The notes beneath the pieces were generated by a model, which did no database searches, was not told where the DNA came from, and saw nothing but the letters and a program-made list of their open reading frames with translations. A DNA stretch of 64,000 nt. Source: Aptenodytes patagonicus. Taxonomy: Eukaryota > Chordata > Aves > Sphenisciformes > Spheniscidae. The stretch covers positions 104,803,811 through 104,867,810 of the forward strand of contig NC_134951.1 of the NCBI RefSeq assembly GCF_965638725.1, read 5' to 3'. How positions within the stretch are numbered: the stretch's first letter is position 1; the number at the start of each line of letters is the position of its first letter. Positions 25,460 through 38,340 of the stretch are shown here, piece after piece. The translations under genes and the position numbers were made by a program.

Positions 25460-28400
25460 CTCTTATAAAGTAATTATGTAAACTCTTGTTTCATCGAGTT
25501 ATTCTTGATCATAACTCCAGTACATGTAGACTGAACAGCTATAAAGTGAAGAAGCTTGACTGTACTCTGTGATCAAGAACGGTGGTCATCTATAATATGC
25601 TTGTAGAAAGGTAAAATTTATTTATATATATATATAAAAGTGTGTATATATATATAAAGAAATATAAATTCTCAATCTCCTTTTGATACTAAATGGCTTC
25701 TGAATTCTGAAATACTTGCAAAATTCACTTCACGTTTGTGTAATGTTTAATGTTATGGATGCCAGATTGTTAAACAATTTTTGCTGTAGCTCCTTTGAAG
25801 TAATGGAATCCCAGGTGTACATACAGTTTTCATATTAACTGGTAGTAAGTCAAAACCCACAATCTTAGAGGGCACTGAGGCATACTGAGACTTTTCTAGG
25901 CTCCTACAGTTCCAATAGCCTCATTTCCAGTCTTAGTAACTGCTTGCTAACAGAAGAACATCGCGATCACAGTACAAATCTGAGACTTCCACAGGCTTAC
26001 GTCTCTAACTTAAATGAAGTGTTTGTAGAACCATGTTGCAAAGCAAGTGGGTACTAGAAAATGTCATTGTGGATAGGACAAACAGTGCATTAAGTGTTTT
26101 AGTTCACTACAGGGAAAGGCATGGCCTTTTTCTAAACTGGCTGGGTTGGTTATTGTATAAACCCAGTCTAGCTGGACACTACTTATGCTTAGAAGGGAAA
26201 AACAGTACAAATAGCAAAAGAGTGCTCAACTGCTTTGAAGGTTAGTTCACCATGAATCAAAGGAGATAATACTGTGTGCAAAGCCATCATCAACTTTACC
26301 TCAGATTGCATTAAGCACTTCTACCTTTACTAGGTTATCAGGAAGGACACAGCTGCAGGAATCTGCTTTAGTATTAAGGGAGTGGCTTTGATTTGACTGC
26401 TATTAAAATAATTTACAGAAGGAATAGCCAACTGGGTCACAGGGCAAGTCAACCAGGGAGGCTGGATCATACTTAGGAAGAGCACTCAAAGCTTTATACA
26501 ATCACAAAAGAAAAGAAGCCCAGTGTTATCAGGCAGAAATGGACAACCTTAATGGGAAATAGCTGAAAGACAAGAAACCAAGCTTGTGCTTGAAGATTGT
26601 CTGCATTTTCTAGCTGTAGAGAGGCCCAAAGCTGTTTCAGGAGGGATATTTCAAGACAGTCAGTATAGCTGGTATCACTCATGATAGAAAGGAAGCTGCC
26701 TGTGCACTTTCTACAGTATGGCTCAGGAAAAAAAAAAAAGGAAGTTAATCAAAGCCCTTATAGGAAGATACACTGCTTAGTTCTTCCTTCAAGGTGTTTG
26801 CTTTCTTCAACTTCAAGCTATTCTTCTGTTCTCTCATTCCTAGTATTCAGTCATAATAGCATTTATTAAAGTTATGTCATACACCATATAATGTGAAGGA
26901 AGAAACTGTGAGCTGACCTGGCTAAATAAAGCTGGTGCTTCAGAGGAACAGCCTCTTTCAAGTCTGTATTATATTTTCTTCAAATTTGCCGTGCTTCCAT
27001 GCTTCAGTTGTGCATAAGCCACCGGCCAAGTTCAAGCTGTATATAGTATCGAAATGTGACTGTGCTCAATACTAGGTCTTTCCACGCCTTGGTTTGATGC
27101 ATGGTAAGATTAAGGGGTGGTCTTTTATTGTCTTTGGTGTTCTACTCTCAGCCTGCAGTTTTTGGCTAAATGGCCAGTCAGCATGGCTTTTCAGTTGGCT
27201 CAGAGTTTTAGTTATCAGACCTAAATAGGAACCGACTTAGGAGACAGCTGCAGAAAGTATTAACCCATGTAAGCAACCCCCTGGCAGAAGGGATGCTTGA
27301 TCTTGGGAAAGGGGTATTACTGGAGAATTTCTTGCTTCCAGCCTCATCGTACGCTTGGGAAAGCCAGTGTACAAGCAGAGTGATCTCTGGACCTTAACTG
27401 TGTTGACAGAGCCATAGCTAACTGACATCACAGATCATCTCCACCCCAAAAAAGCAGAATGACCTATACAGAGTCTGACTGTTACAGACCAATATTTACT
27501 AGCACTGCCGTCTACTAACCTCAGTAGGCCACACTTCTCATCTTTATTTTTCCCTCTGTGAAACTTCCTCCCCTTTAAGACTGTGATCCTTCCCTGCTTC
27601 CTCTGTCCTCCCCTTCACGTTTAGGGGTTTCCTAAGGCCTAACAACATCTTTGTCTTTATCTCTAGTTATACATTTGCATAACACCGTAACTGTATAATG
27701 CACGCTGATAATCTTTTTCCATCTACTAATGTGGCTTCTGACTTTCACAGCATGTTCCTGATCCTCACTTATAAATCTTCGGATAAACTATTTTGTTGGA
27801 TAAACTATATCCATTCTTTACTTCTTTTCCCATTCTTTTACTACACGTTTCTCCAGTTTTGCTTTTTCTGCCACCTTTCTTAGCAAGTCTCAACGCAACA
27901 CTCCAATCATTGCTTTAGGTCTTGTCTCAAGTCATCTTTTTACCTATTGACCATCTCATCTGATTTTCAGTCAGAAGATTTTTAGTTGAGTTTTAGAGGA
28001 AGTTAATAAAAATGCCATGCTTCGTACCATTTATAAACATCAGTATTAGAGCATGCTGTATTGTGTTCTTATGCGTAAGACATCCAAAGCTTAAATGATT
28101 CCTAGACAGACTTGTAATCTGTCTGAAGTGCCCACTTTTGCATTCATACAGCAAAATTGCCAGAATCCCTGATTTTGTGCCATGAAAATAGTATTTCAAG
28201 GCAACATATGTCACACGGGATGTTCTGTACATCACAGCAAAGCATTCCTACCTTCCTAGAACTCCAGTTTGAATCTGGAAGAGTCAAACTACTGTCAGTA
28301 TCACTGTATGTGTAAACTAGCACGTCCCTCTTAAGGAGAGAGGGAGAGGTTTATCAGACACGGAAGTGAACTAAATCCTCGGGATCAGTTCTATATCACT

Positions 28401-31050
28401 GCCTTTTTTATACAGGAAAGATGAGATTAAAAGACTTGACAGCATGCAGTAGCAAAGCTTGACTTTCAATATCCAGTAGCCTGCAGTCTCACTATAATCA
28501 GGACAGATTCTTAATCCTGCTGCTCTCACCCCTGGCTGATACTTCATTAGTCCCATCTAGCAAACAAGTTTAACCCAAGTTGGTCATTCAGAGGAGATTT
28601 TAAAACGTTTGGTTAAGCTAATGCTCTTTCTAGGTGGAGTTTTACTATATACGAACTTAGGCAACAATAAACCTTCAACCTAATTACCTTTGCTTTCCCT
28701 CCCCCCAATTCAGGTTTCCCTGTAATCTGTGTTTGGCATTCAAGGATAGACACCTCTAGTCTGAAATCCAATCAAGTTCTTTCTAACCCTTTGCACGTAG
28801 CTGTATTCGGTTCTAGGCTGCTGGTATACTCTCACTGAGCACTTCAGAACGTCTTTAATAGAAAAGAACTGAAAATACTCAAGAACACAGACCAATGAGC
28901 AAATATTTCATAAAGTTTTTCCTTATTTAAAGGCTAAGGCAGACAACCCAAACTATTTGCATTAACAGGAAGAAAATGGTGCTTCTCCGAGTACAGTTCC
29001 TCACTGTTAGAAGACTGCTTTATGACCGTCCTCAAGCTTGTATGTCTAGCATTATCTGCCACTATGAGAAAATACTTTCCCAAGGGTCGTAGAAAATAGA
29101 TGCCAATGTAAAGCTGTTACAGAAACCCATGGAGTGGTAGCAAATACTAAGAAAAGTATCATGAAAGCAGTTGCCAGATATGACGGTGAACTTCTTCATT
29201 CCATCAGTGGTTAGACTGTCTTAATCTAAATAGGAACTGTGCTAAATATTGGCACTGAAGATAGACAAGTTTTCGAGTCTGTTCAATCTTTAAAATCCTT
29301 GGTGACTGCCAGTAAGCTGGAGGTGGATTTCCATCCACAAATACTTTGTGACTAACAGCTGCCAGCCTACTTTAGGTGTCAAAAATATACAGACCAATAT
29401 ATTAGGTAAATAATATGTAACAGCTGTTTAAAATTTTCAGGTTTGTAGAATAATCTAAAACTAAATACAGAGCATTCACTTACGTTACTTTTCTTTGAGC
29501 CATTTAACCATTTAAAAATTGTCAGGAAGGCTCTGCTCAAAGGCAGTTGTGGCAGAATGCCATCACTTACGGATTAAAGATATTTTTAAAACAGTCTAAA
29601 TTACCCTGCATTTCCAAGATACCCAGGGTTCATTTGCCACATGACCGTATCTTTCAGTACAAAAGAAAAATTGTGAACAGTAATTTCTGTATCATTTAGT
29701 AAGGTATTTAAAGATGCAGTCCAAATTTATTCTCAGCATTTCATCAAAGTGCTCTAGAGCATGTATTTCCCTTTCTTACGCATGCTAGGGGTTGTCAGTT
29801 CTGCCTGGAATGTTACTTCAATGTTGGTTTCTACAATTAGTCTTAATCCTACCACCACAACTTAATTGTCACGTTAGCTTTAATATGACTATACAGCAAG
29901 CTGCTTGTTTTAGAAGCCTTTCCTGCCAGTCTCTGCATTTCACGTGCCGGGAAATTAATTACTCTCTATCTGTTATTCCAGGGAGCACTGAAAATAAAGC
30001 AAGTCCGAGGGAAAGTCATTTACCCAGGAAGTTGTGACATGAGAAAGTTTTGCTCTTTGTGTAATATAAAGCTGTAGTTAAAACTGCTTCCAGCCTGCTA
30101 TTGTCTTAGATCAAACTGCACTAAAACAGGCAGAGTCTAGTATTTGTCCCTTCAAATTAGAAATTTGGGAATAGAACCTCACGTGCTGATCGTGGCTTTT
30201 CCTAGCAAGTGCCATTAGGAAATGCCACCCTTCCTCTAGTTTCCACGCTTTTGCAAAAAATAGCACAACTGGCTTTTAAAAATAACTTTCCTATCATAAA
30301 AGTTGGGGAGATTTCTTGCTCCTATTTAAACAGTTCATCCTCAGGTTTCCCTCTGACTAGTTTGCTGTGGTCTTCTCAAGTTCAGGGGTTTTTCTCCACA
30401 AAAACCAGGATTCACCCTTGTCCATTTCTGTGGTGAAAAGTGGAAGCTACGCTTCTGACAGTCATTCATAAGCCCACCATGATAAACCACTAAGGCCCTC
30501 AGAGGATCCGAGTGTATGACCGCATATCAGGGCACCAGGGAATGGGTGTACCACTGTATGCCCATAGATACTCAGTACCTCAGCTGACCCAGTTTCTTCC
30601 CGATATAGGAATCAGAGAGGTATTTCATTTACAGTAAGAATATAAAAAAAACCCTTTTAATACAAGCGATTTATTTGTTCAGGTAGGTGCACACAGCGCA
30701 TGTAACATTTCTATAACATTTTTCTACATATTTTTGTACGGTAAGAGGACAGCATTATGGGATTTGGGGTTTTGCTTCCCTCTGAAAAAGAACTTACTGT
30801 CTCACTGTTCAATCCAAAATTCCTGGTTCTCTTAAAAAGTACCTTTCTTTGGAAATGCTATTTATTGAACTACAAGAAACATGATTGATAAAAAGTACAC
30901 GTTTTCTTCTTTCTACTTAAATGAAATGCCACTTGATAGTATCAAAAAGCGTGCAATCAGTGGACCACATCTGCTGATGCAAGTTCTTTCGTACATCAGC
31001 ACATTATTATCACTCATCTTTCATTCCCCCCGCCATGTAATTATTAACTC
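25460..31050. other. Intergenic region between MRPS10 and UTP25, part 1
   Basis: AT-rich, mostly unique-looking sequence with stops in all frames every few tens of codons. I recognise no exon, RNA gene or intact repeat apart from the TA-rich simple repeat at 25621-25657. Some of the first part could be an extended MRPS10 3'UTR. Confidence 0.6.
25621..25657. repeat. TA dinucleotide repeat
   Basis: Two (TA)n blocks separated by 'aaaagtgtg', shortly after the MRPS10 polyadenylation signal. Simple sequence, probably length-variable. Confidence 0.85.
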
Positions 31051-31053
31051 TTA

Positions 31054-31326
31054 TAGAATCATAGAATCATTGACGTTGGAAAAGACCTCTAAGATCATCG
31101 AGTCCAACCGTCGACCCAACACCACCATGCCCACTAAACCATGTCCCTAAGTGCCTCATCTACTCGTCTTTTAAATACCTCCAGGGATGGGGACTCCACC
31201 ACTTCCCTGGGCAGCCTGTTCCAATGTTTCACCACTCTTTCAGTAAAGAAATTTTTCCTCATGTCCAATCTAAACCTCCCCTGGCGCAACTTGAGGCCAT
31301 TTCCTCTCGTCCTATCGCTAGTTACT
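31054..31326 (-). mobile_element. CR1 3' fragment
   Basis: The left edge carries tandem octamer units (tagaatcatagaatcat), then 'gacgttggaaaagacctctaagatcat', then the conserved CR1 3' region in antisense. It is 5'-truncated near 31326, where the sequence continues as a rearranged block. It is similar in coverage to the plus-strand copy at 57725-57972 but in the opposite orientation. Confidence 0.93.
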
Positions 31327-31383
31327 TTCTAGCGATATCTTGTCCTATCGATAGTTACTCGCTAGTAAGTATCGCTAGTTACT
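31313..31383. repeat. Three-copy motif with inverted copies at a CR1 5' junction
   Basis: The 14-mer TATCGCTAGTTACT occurs at 31313-31326, with one mismatch (TATCGATAGTTACT) at 31346-31359, and again at 31370-31383. Between the first two lies CTAGCGATA (31329-31337), the perfect inverse of the first nine bases, so a 9-bp stem with a 7-base loop can form. The first copy belongs to CR1, so the others are local copies of the element's 5' edge. Confidence 0.85.
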
Positions 31384-31389
31384 CTTCTT

Positions 31390-34165
31390 TGCTTCAGTAA
31401 TAGAATATAAGTTTCTAGTTCAAAATAATAGTTTTTTTTATGTTAGTTACTGAAAATATCCAAAGGGTTTTTTCCCTAAGCCATTAGAGTACAAAAGTTT
31501 CACCTTTTGCTCAGAGAAAGTTAAAATACCTATATTATGGAGACACAGTGACATCATAACCGAGTAACACCAACAAGGCTCCAAACGCGTACAGCAACTT
31601 CAGATACCTCGAACTGATTAGAGCCCCTTTAGCCTGTGGTGGTCATGCTGCTAAGAAATTAAAGAGCAGAAGGTTTACTTTGCCATCAAAAATCAAATGC
31701 AGTGATGAAACTTTCAGACCAAAACAATCATTCTGTATTATCCAAGAGGGAACATAAAAAATAAAACCAATGTTCTATACGTGGATTAGTTCAGTAACTA
31801 GTTGGCAGAAAAATGAATTCTAGTATTTTAAATAGGATCGATTTTCATCTGACTAATTCTCCCCTAACATCGACACCCACTCAAAAGCAGAGAAAGTCAT
31901 AATGCAGATCTCTTTCCTCTTTCCTCTTTCCTCTAGCATCTCGTTCAAATCTACACCTCTGCTTCACTCTCAAACATTTAATAACCTGTCCCACTGCAGA
32001 GTATCAAGGCTTGGAAAACCTGGCCTTATATGCTCTCTCCAAACCATTTTCAACAAACTGGGCAGGGACGTACTGCAGAATAGTTTGAAGAGAATGTATC
32101 CATTTTTCTGGGTGTCCACAGAAGGTTTAGGGCTACCTCTTCATCCCCTTCTTTCATGTTCAGTTTCCCATTTCTGGCATATAAGCTGGAATGCACGTCT
32201 ACCAAGTCGTCAGCTAAGCTATCTACTGTATTATATATGCTTCTACATAAAAGTTTGTGGGTTTGGGGTTTTTTAAGCTAATGTTGCTATAGACAACACA
32301 CGGATTCAGGCAGCTTATGTAGTTAGTGTACTTTGGATCTTTCTAAAATGCTTTCCCCCCCCCCCAGCCCAGACTAAAATTTTAAGAGATACTATCTTAT
32401 TCTCCATAGTCCGTATTTTTTCAGTGTGTAAGCTGGGTAGTTCTTTAATGAATACTAAGTTCATTGTAGTGTTTTTTACATTAGCGATACATTATAGTAA
32501 CCACAGTGTAAGGAATTACAGTAAACATATCAGCCATTTTCTTGTCAAAAGAATTGCAGCTTGATTTTCAACACCATCACTCGAAATACAGCTCACACTG
32601 GCAAAAAAAAAAAAAAAGCAGTGGCAAAGCAGTTTCTAAACTTAGTTTTCATCAGCAAAATAAGAATATTAGGCTAAATATGGCTATTTGAGAACAGATG
32701 TTTAATACAAAAGCACCCAGCAGTTCTGTTCTTAGCTAAATTAGTTTTGCTTAAGAATAAACAAACAAGCAACTTGCATACGTAAGTAAAAAATATTTGC
32801 CTGGATAACTTTCTGTTGATGATTAACGCTAGAGAAAGAGGGATAAAGATGTTTTAAAAATCTGTCACCTTAAATATGGCCATGCTCTGCTCTTTCAATA
32901 GGTCAGCATACCACCTCCAATTAGCTTCAAAGGGTGATTGTGTTACCCTTTAGAAGATAATAGCATCATTCTTTCACCAAAAAAAACATGCCACATCCTG
33001 AAAGTCCTGCAGCTGAAGTGGCCTGCTGAAATGGCCAACTCCAGAGGTACTCCTGTTCTTGTGCAGAGAACTTTCAGTTTTGTTAAGTAGCCTGTGAGTA
33101 AGTAGAAAGTTTGGGGGTTTTTTGTGATACAAATTTCATTTTATATTTTAAGTCAGCAGCCGCCAAACACTGTATTTGGTCATGGCTCCGCTTTTTGATT
33201 TTCACTGGTATTCATTTTCTTGTTACTCTCTACATTTATGGAAATAGCACATCAAGGCAAGGTCAAGGTACTTGCCTTTGCATAGGTGCCAGCTGTTACC
33301 AGGAAAGGAGTGATGTATAGAAACAGGCCACAGAGAAGATTAAGCAAGGATAGACCGAGATGAAGGAAGACATGAACGCCTCTCTTACTGGCTTGAAGCA
33401 ACGTGAAGGGCATCTTGAGAGTTATGCATCTTTCTTTTTATTATATGCCACAAAACAGCATATAGTAAATAAATCGGTATTCAACTTTATAAGCTATATG
33501 CTACAGTCCATGGTGTAACTTCCACTGCCTAAGTAACTTACAGCAAAATTATTTCAAGTTTAGCTCTCCATTTGTGCATTTGGATGGGAAAAGAGTGTGA
33601 TCAATACATTTATTCCAATTAAAAATAGACACTAAAATGAAAAAAATGGCATCTCACAAGGGAAAAGGCAAAAGTAGAAGTAGAAAAGCAGGGTTGAAGA
33701 AAAGCATGGAAGTGAGTTGCTGCACTGATAAATGAAATGCGACAAAAGAATGGAGGAAGTAAGCTAGCAATGTGGAATCCATTATGTTTAGATTAGCAGA
33801 GTTCTCTAAAATAAAGGAAGCGGCTTTTATAAACCACGTGTCTCTGGAACATGTCATGCAGATAGAAGTGCCGAAGATACACAGGTAGCAGCAGCAGACT
33901 TCTGCTGACAGGGTTTAATCGTGGCTGCTGACAGAATTAGGTCAGCAGAACCGATTACAAATAGTTCAAGCTTTTTGCCTTAGTTTTCTTTCCAGTATTA
34001 TTGCCCGAATCAAAGATGCTGGTGCATAGGAAATCTGTGAAAAGAATGTTGCCGGTGATACGCTATCATGCTAGCAACTAGAAGCTCTAGTGTAAGTTAC
34101 GTGATTTTTGCTTCAGAAATGCACGTTCAGCTAGCAACTTGGTTTGGAATTTGTAATTCACGGGA
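31390..34165. other. Intergenic region, part 2
   Basis: AT-rich non-coding sequence with no recognisable gene or full repeat. It includes a C11 run at 32355-32365 and an A-rich tract near 32600. Nothing else stands out. Confidence 0.6.
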
Positions 34166-34199
34166 GTGATTAGCAATTGCATTTCAGTTAGAACAGAGT

Positions 34200-34700
34200 T
34201 GTGGAGAAGCTGTGGGGAGAGCCTGCGGGGAACCGGGTTCAGCACTCCCCGCTGCGTTTTCCTTTCCCCACTGCTTGTTCAGGCTGTAAAGGCCTGGGCT
34301 GCCCTGGCGCCGTTGCCGCCGGCCCAGCAGGGGCGGTGGGCGCTCCCCACACCGTCACCGGCAGAGGCGAGGGCCCCTCTACCTGCTGACCTGCTGCTCC
34401 CACCTGCGGGGATGACTTCCAGCGCGCCAGGCGGGCTCTGCCCACACCCACCCGCCTGCCCCCCGCTGCGAGGGAAGGGTAAGCGGCCCGGGAAGGGCGC
34501 GGCGCCCAAGGGCTGAGCTGCCTGCCCGGCTTACCTGCGCTCCCGCTGCTGAGGCACCCGCGGGTGGCAGCCGGCCCAGTGTAGAGCTCTCACCGCTGAC
34601 AAGGGGGACCTGGGTCGCAGCTATGGGCTCAGGCCCACCCACCCAAGGCGCCTCTGCCGGTGCCCCCCCGATGGCATTCTTCCCACGCAGCTCCCGCTCC
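34200..34700. promoter_or_regulatory. Orphan GC/CpG-rich island
   Basis: An isolated GC-rich, CpG-containing block of about 500 bases in AT-rich intergenic DNA, 3.3 kb upstream of UTP25. It holds a strong plus-strand donor (AAGG|GTAAGC, GT at 34479-34480) and a strong minus-strand donor (CAG|GTAAGC, GT on minus at 34534-34533). This is consistent with divergent first exons of unknown transcripts. No protein family is recognised in the ORFs through it. It could instead be an enhancer, an old first exon, or simply GC-rich sequence. Confidence 0.45.
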
Positions 34701-37690
34701 CAGGGGAAAACACTGCCTTAACACGGGCCCATCTGTACAAGCCTGTGTCACGGCGCTAAGCACTGCCCGAGCCTGCCAGGTATGTTACCGAGCCCCTGCG
34801 TTAGCGTGCCTGCAGTTGTCTAGCGTGGAAGAAACGCTTCAATGCAGATTGCAGAGGTTGACCTGTAGCTGTTACTCGTATGGCCCCTGATACCAAACAG
34901 AAAGGACTTCCATTACATCCTCCTCCTCTTGACTGCCTTGGGAAAAATGTGTTGCATCCGGCCTTTAAGTTGGAAACATTAAAAAATTATTTTTTTGTTG
35001 TTGCTACATGTTCTCCGAGGAAGAGAGATCTAATGTAAGACAAGGATTATCATACCACACCGGGTGGCTACATGCTCTCTGGTCCCATGGGATATCGAGG
35101 TCAGTGCTGCTTTACTGCCTGTGCCTCACCGCAAAGAAGCTGAGGTGTTAATCTCCTGGGGAGCACGTCTTCTAAGACAACGTCTGTGAAAGGCAGCACA
35201 ATGTGGTTCACAAAGTTTAATCCTAAACACCAAATGCTACCCAAGCAAGATCCTTCTCACGCAAGGTGTGGGGAGGAGGGAGGAAGGAGTCGAGCAGAAA
35301 GGGGGCAGCAGTCCCAGGAGTATAGTCGGTTTCGAGGGCTAAATTGAAGTCAGGATGAAGGAAAACGGGGTGACAGCAGATATTAAGCTACAGGCCCAAA
35401 CCTTGTAAACCGGTAGAAAAACTTCCCCGTTATTGTCAAAAGAAGTGTGAATAAATGATCACAGAAGCAAGTGCTGGCATCACAAAAGAACAAGATTAAT
35501 GCATTTTTAATTCATAAGGCATTAAAAAGCAGAACGAAACTCAACTAAGTAGTGTGAAATACTATCATAGCCAGAATTTTTGAAAGCGTGTACAAACACC
35601 ACTTAAATCCAAGCTGTATCCTTACTACCACTACCACCAAGTTCCTGTAATTTCCCCTTTTTGTTGTTGTTTTAACACGTACATGAATGCACAGGCTTCC
35701 AACTGTTCACTACCTTAGCAGTCGTGCCCAAGACCAGTCCCCAAAAAGCTCCCGAGCCCTCACGGTTCAGCTCTGAACAAAGACTCCCGCTCTTCCTGCT
35801 GTCTCCCAGTGCCAAACTGTAGAAGCCAGTAAGAAACAATTACTGCAACATACAAATAAACTTCCTTTTTCACACTTCTGACAGAGGTAGGATTGACTGG
35901 CGGTGTTTTTCCTCTTACAGAGCGTGACTGCCAACTCCACAAAAAAACTGGTAGTCAGAAAGAGTTTATTTTAGTCTGTGTTGTTACACAACGTGTTGGC
36001 TTTGACGGAGCCTACTAAGGAAATTTCTCCTGCTGGGCCACAGCCGACTACCGCTGACGTGTATCTGCCGGGGGGCTACTTGGTAAAGCAGGTCAGCAGA
36101 ATGATCTGGATTAAGACAACCTCCTCCACCCCAGAAGGGTTCATCTGTAACGTCGGTCAGCTTTACTGGTTTTGTTGAACGGGCAGACGGTGGTATTAAA
36201 ACACGCAGGAGGAACTCCGGGAGGCTCCTGTGTAACTGAAGTGCAGTTAACGTGCCAAATCTGTGGATGCCCTCAAGTCAAGACGGACTACCTAGGAGCT
36301 ACAGTCACCAACTGCTAAGACATTTTTCCCCAAAATCTTCCATGCCTCCATCCTATTTGGAATTATCTTGCTTTCACTTAGTTCTGGTACTCCTTTCTGC
36401 AGGAGACGAACAGGAATCTATTGTGCATGCTTTACCGGAGGGAAAGCAGCAGTAGACTGCGGAGTCCTGCATGGTAACCCCATTTATGGCCCCTCCTTCC
36501 TAAAGGTCAGAGGAGTTCCTGCTAGGTCATTCAGAAACACGGGTATATAAGGACTATAAAGAACTTTAAAGCAAAGAGTTGAGTTTGAATTTAGTTTCCT
36601 ATTTGACAGAATATAAGGTGGCTTCTGGGGAACTGTGTATCTGTGCACACTAAAGCACTGAACTTCACCCTTACAGCAGCGTTCAGTAAGGTTCGGCAGT
36701 AAGATGTCAGAAGATCCACAATTTAGCGTGATTTCATTTGGAGCTTTTGATTTTACCTTTTAGATTAAAGCAGTCTGAGCATGAAGGACTTCTGTTGGGC
36801 CTCCTCTTCCTCCTCCTCTAGCCTTATTGTAGAGGTTTTCCCAGAAAACCTGTAGCTTTTAGCGGAGCGCTGCAGATCGTCGGTCAGGTTGGGAAGGTGC
36901 TGTAGCTCAAGTAGGGTCTACAGGAACGTGCCATTCGCAGTGTTCCCCTTCGTACACGGAGGATCAGTCTCTTGAGTAGGTTAGATTGCGCTTAGATAAT
37001 TACCGCTTCTACATCTAAACAGACCAGAAGTAGCGCTGCGTTGACCTATAATGCTGCGAGAATTAAGACAAAATTTCTTTATGTGAATAAAGCTCAGAGC
37101 TTCCTCTTAAAGACCGTTTCCAGAGCAGAAATCGGAGCCCTCAGGCAGAGTCCTGGCTTGTGCAGATGCCCCGCGCTTGCCTAATAATATCCCCAAATGT
37201 ATACGGGAAATACATTATGCTGATGACTGACAAGAGCTTCAAGTCGCAGTGAATGCAGCGCAAAGGGAAAAGCAGCAGGTCTTCAGAATCTCTGCTGCCC
37301 GCCCTAATTATACTCGGTACTTCGTTGGCACCCACCCGCACCCCCCCAGTGTGGGACTACCATCACCGCTCCTTTGGCTTGCGAGGATTTACGGAAAGCG
37401 TGAGGGAGTATGGACCGCGGGCGGGACGGCGCTCAGGCCTCGCCAAGAGATCTAAGCCCCGGGAACCTGAAGAAGAGGAACGATGGCAGAGGTGCGTATT
37501 TAAGATGTTGGGTTTGCTGCGAACACCCCGATCCGCTGCCTTCGGCGATCACAAAGCCAACGTGACTTCCGACTGCAGCAGGAACGCGCCGCAGCCCACA
37601 CCAAGTTCTAGGTTACGGTGTGCGTTTTCGGGACGTTGTTTTGGAAACGATTCGGGACAAATAATCCCTGCCTTCCCTAGCGAGGCTCGC
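34701..37690. other. Intergenic region, part 3, upstream of UTP25
   Basis: Mixed-composition sequence with no recognisable exon or repeat. From about 37250 it grades into the UTP25 CpG island, where apparent ORFs are compositional. An upstream regulatory role is possible but not shown. Confidence 0.55.
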
Positions 37691-38340
37691 AGGCGTAAGT
37701 ACCCACTCCTACTCCCGTCACGGAACGCTTCCTCCTCCTCTGCCAAACGCTGGCCGGCGGCGGGGCGAAGCCCGGCTCCCTCCAGCCGCCCCGCCTTCCC
37801 CAGACGCGGCTTAAACCAACTGCCGAAGGCGCGACGCCCTCCCCCGGCATCACCGGGAAGCGCCGGGGCGCGGGCACCGCCGCGGGGCCTGCGGGGCCCG
37901 GCCCGGCCCCGCCCGTACGGCGGCGCGACAGCGGCGCGCCACGAGCGTGCCGTAAAGCGCGGCGGAGCGCCCCACGCGGGCGGGCGCCGGGGCCGGCATG
38001 GGGAAGCGGCGGGGCGGGCGGGAGCTGCTGCGCAGCCTGAGCAAGAAGCAGAAGAAGCACCTGAGGGAGTTCGGGGAGGAGCACCCTTTCTATGACAAGT
38101 GAGTGCCGGGGCGGGCGGGCTGGCTTCGAGCGGCCGCCCGCCCCGGGAGCCGCCGGGCGCTGCGTGCGGGAGGCCCCGGGCGGGAGCCCCGATCCCCTCG
38201 GCCGGCCGGGGCTTCCCCGCGGGGTGGGCTAACCCGCGCTGGGCCGCTCCTTTCCCCCGGGGACTGCGGGACCGGCTGCCCTGGGGCTCCAGGCCCGAAT
38301 AGCCCCGCTCAGCCCGAGGCCGGCCTGGGCGGCGGCTGCT
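37690..38340 (+). promoter_or_regulatory. CpG island promoter of UTP25
   Basis: Very GC- and CpG-rich sequence centred on the UTP25 start codon at 37998, with no TATA box. The start is in a moderate Kozak context (G at -3 and +4). The long minus-strand ORF across the island reflects the low density of stop codons, not a gene. Confidence 0.8.

Noticed and set aside
25460-37690. IRF6 or GUCA1B exons, expected from the human neighbourhoods
   Set aside because: No IRF DNA-binding or EF-hand coding pieces were seen in either strand's open frames.
37253-38095. A 280-codon plus-strand open frame upstream of and over UTP25 exon 1
   Set aside because: It is out of frame with UTP25, compositional, and of no recognisable family.
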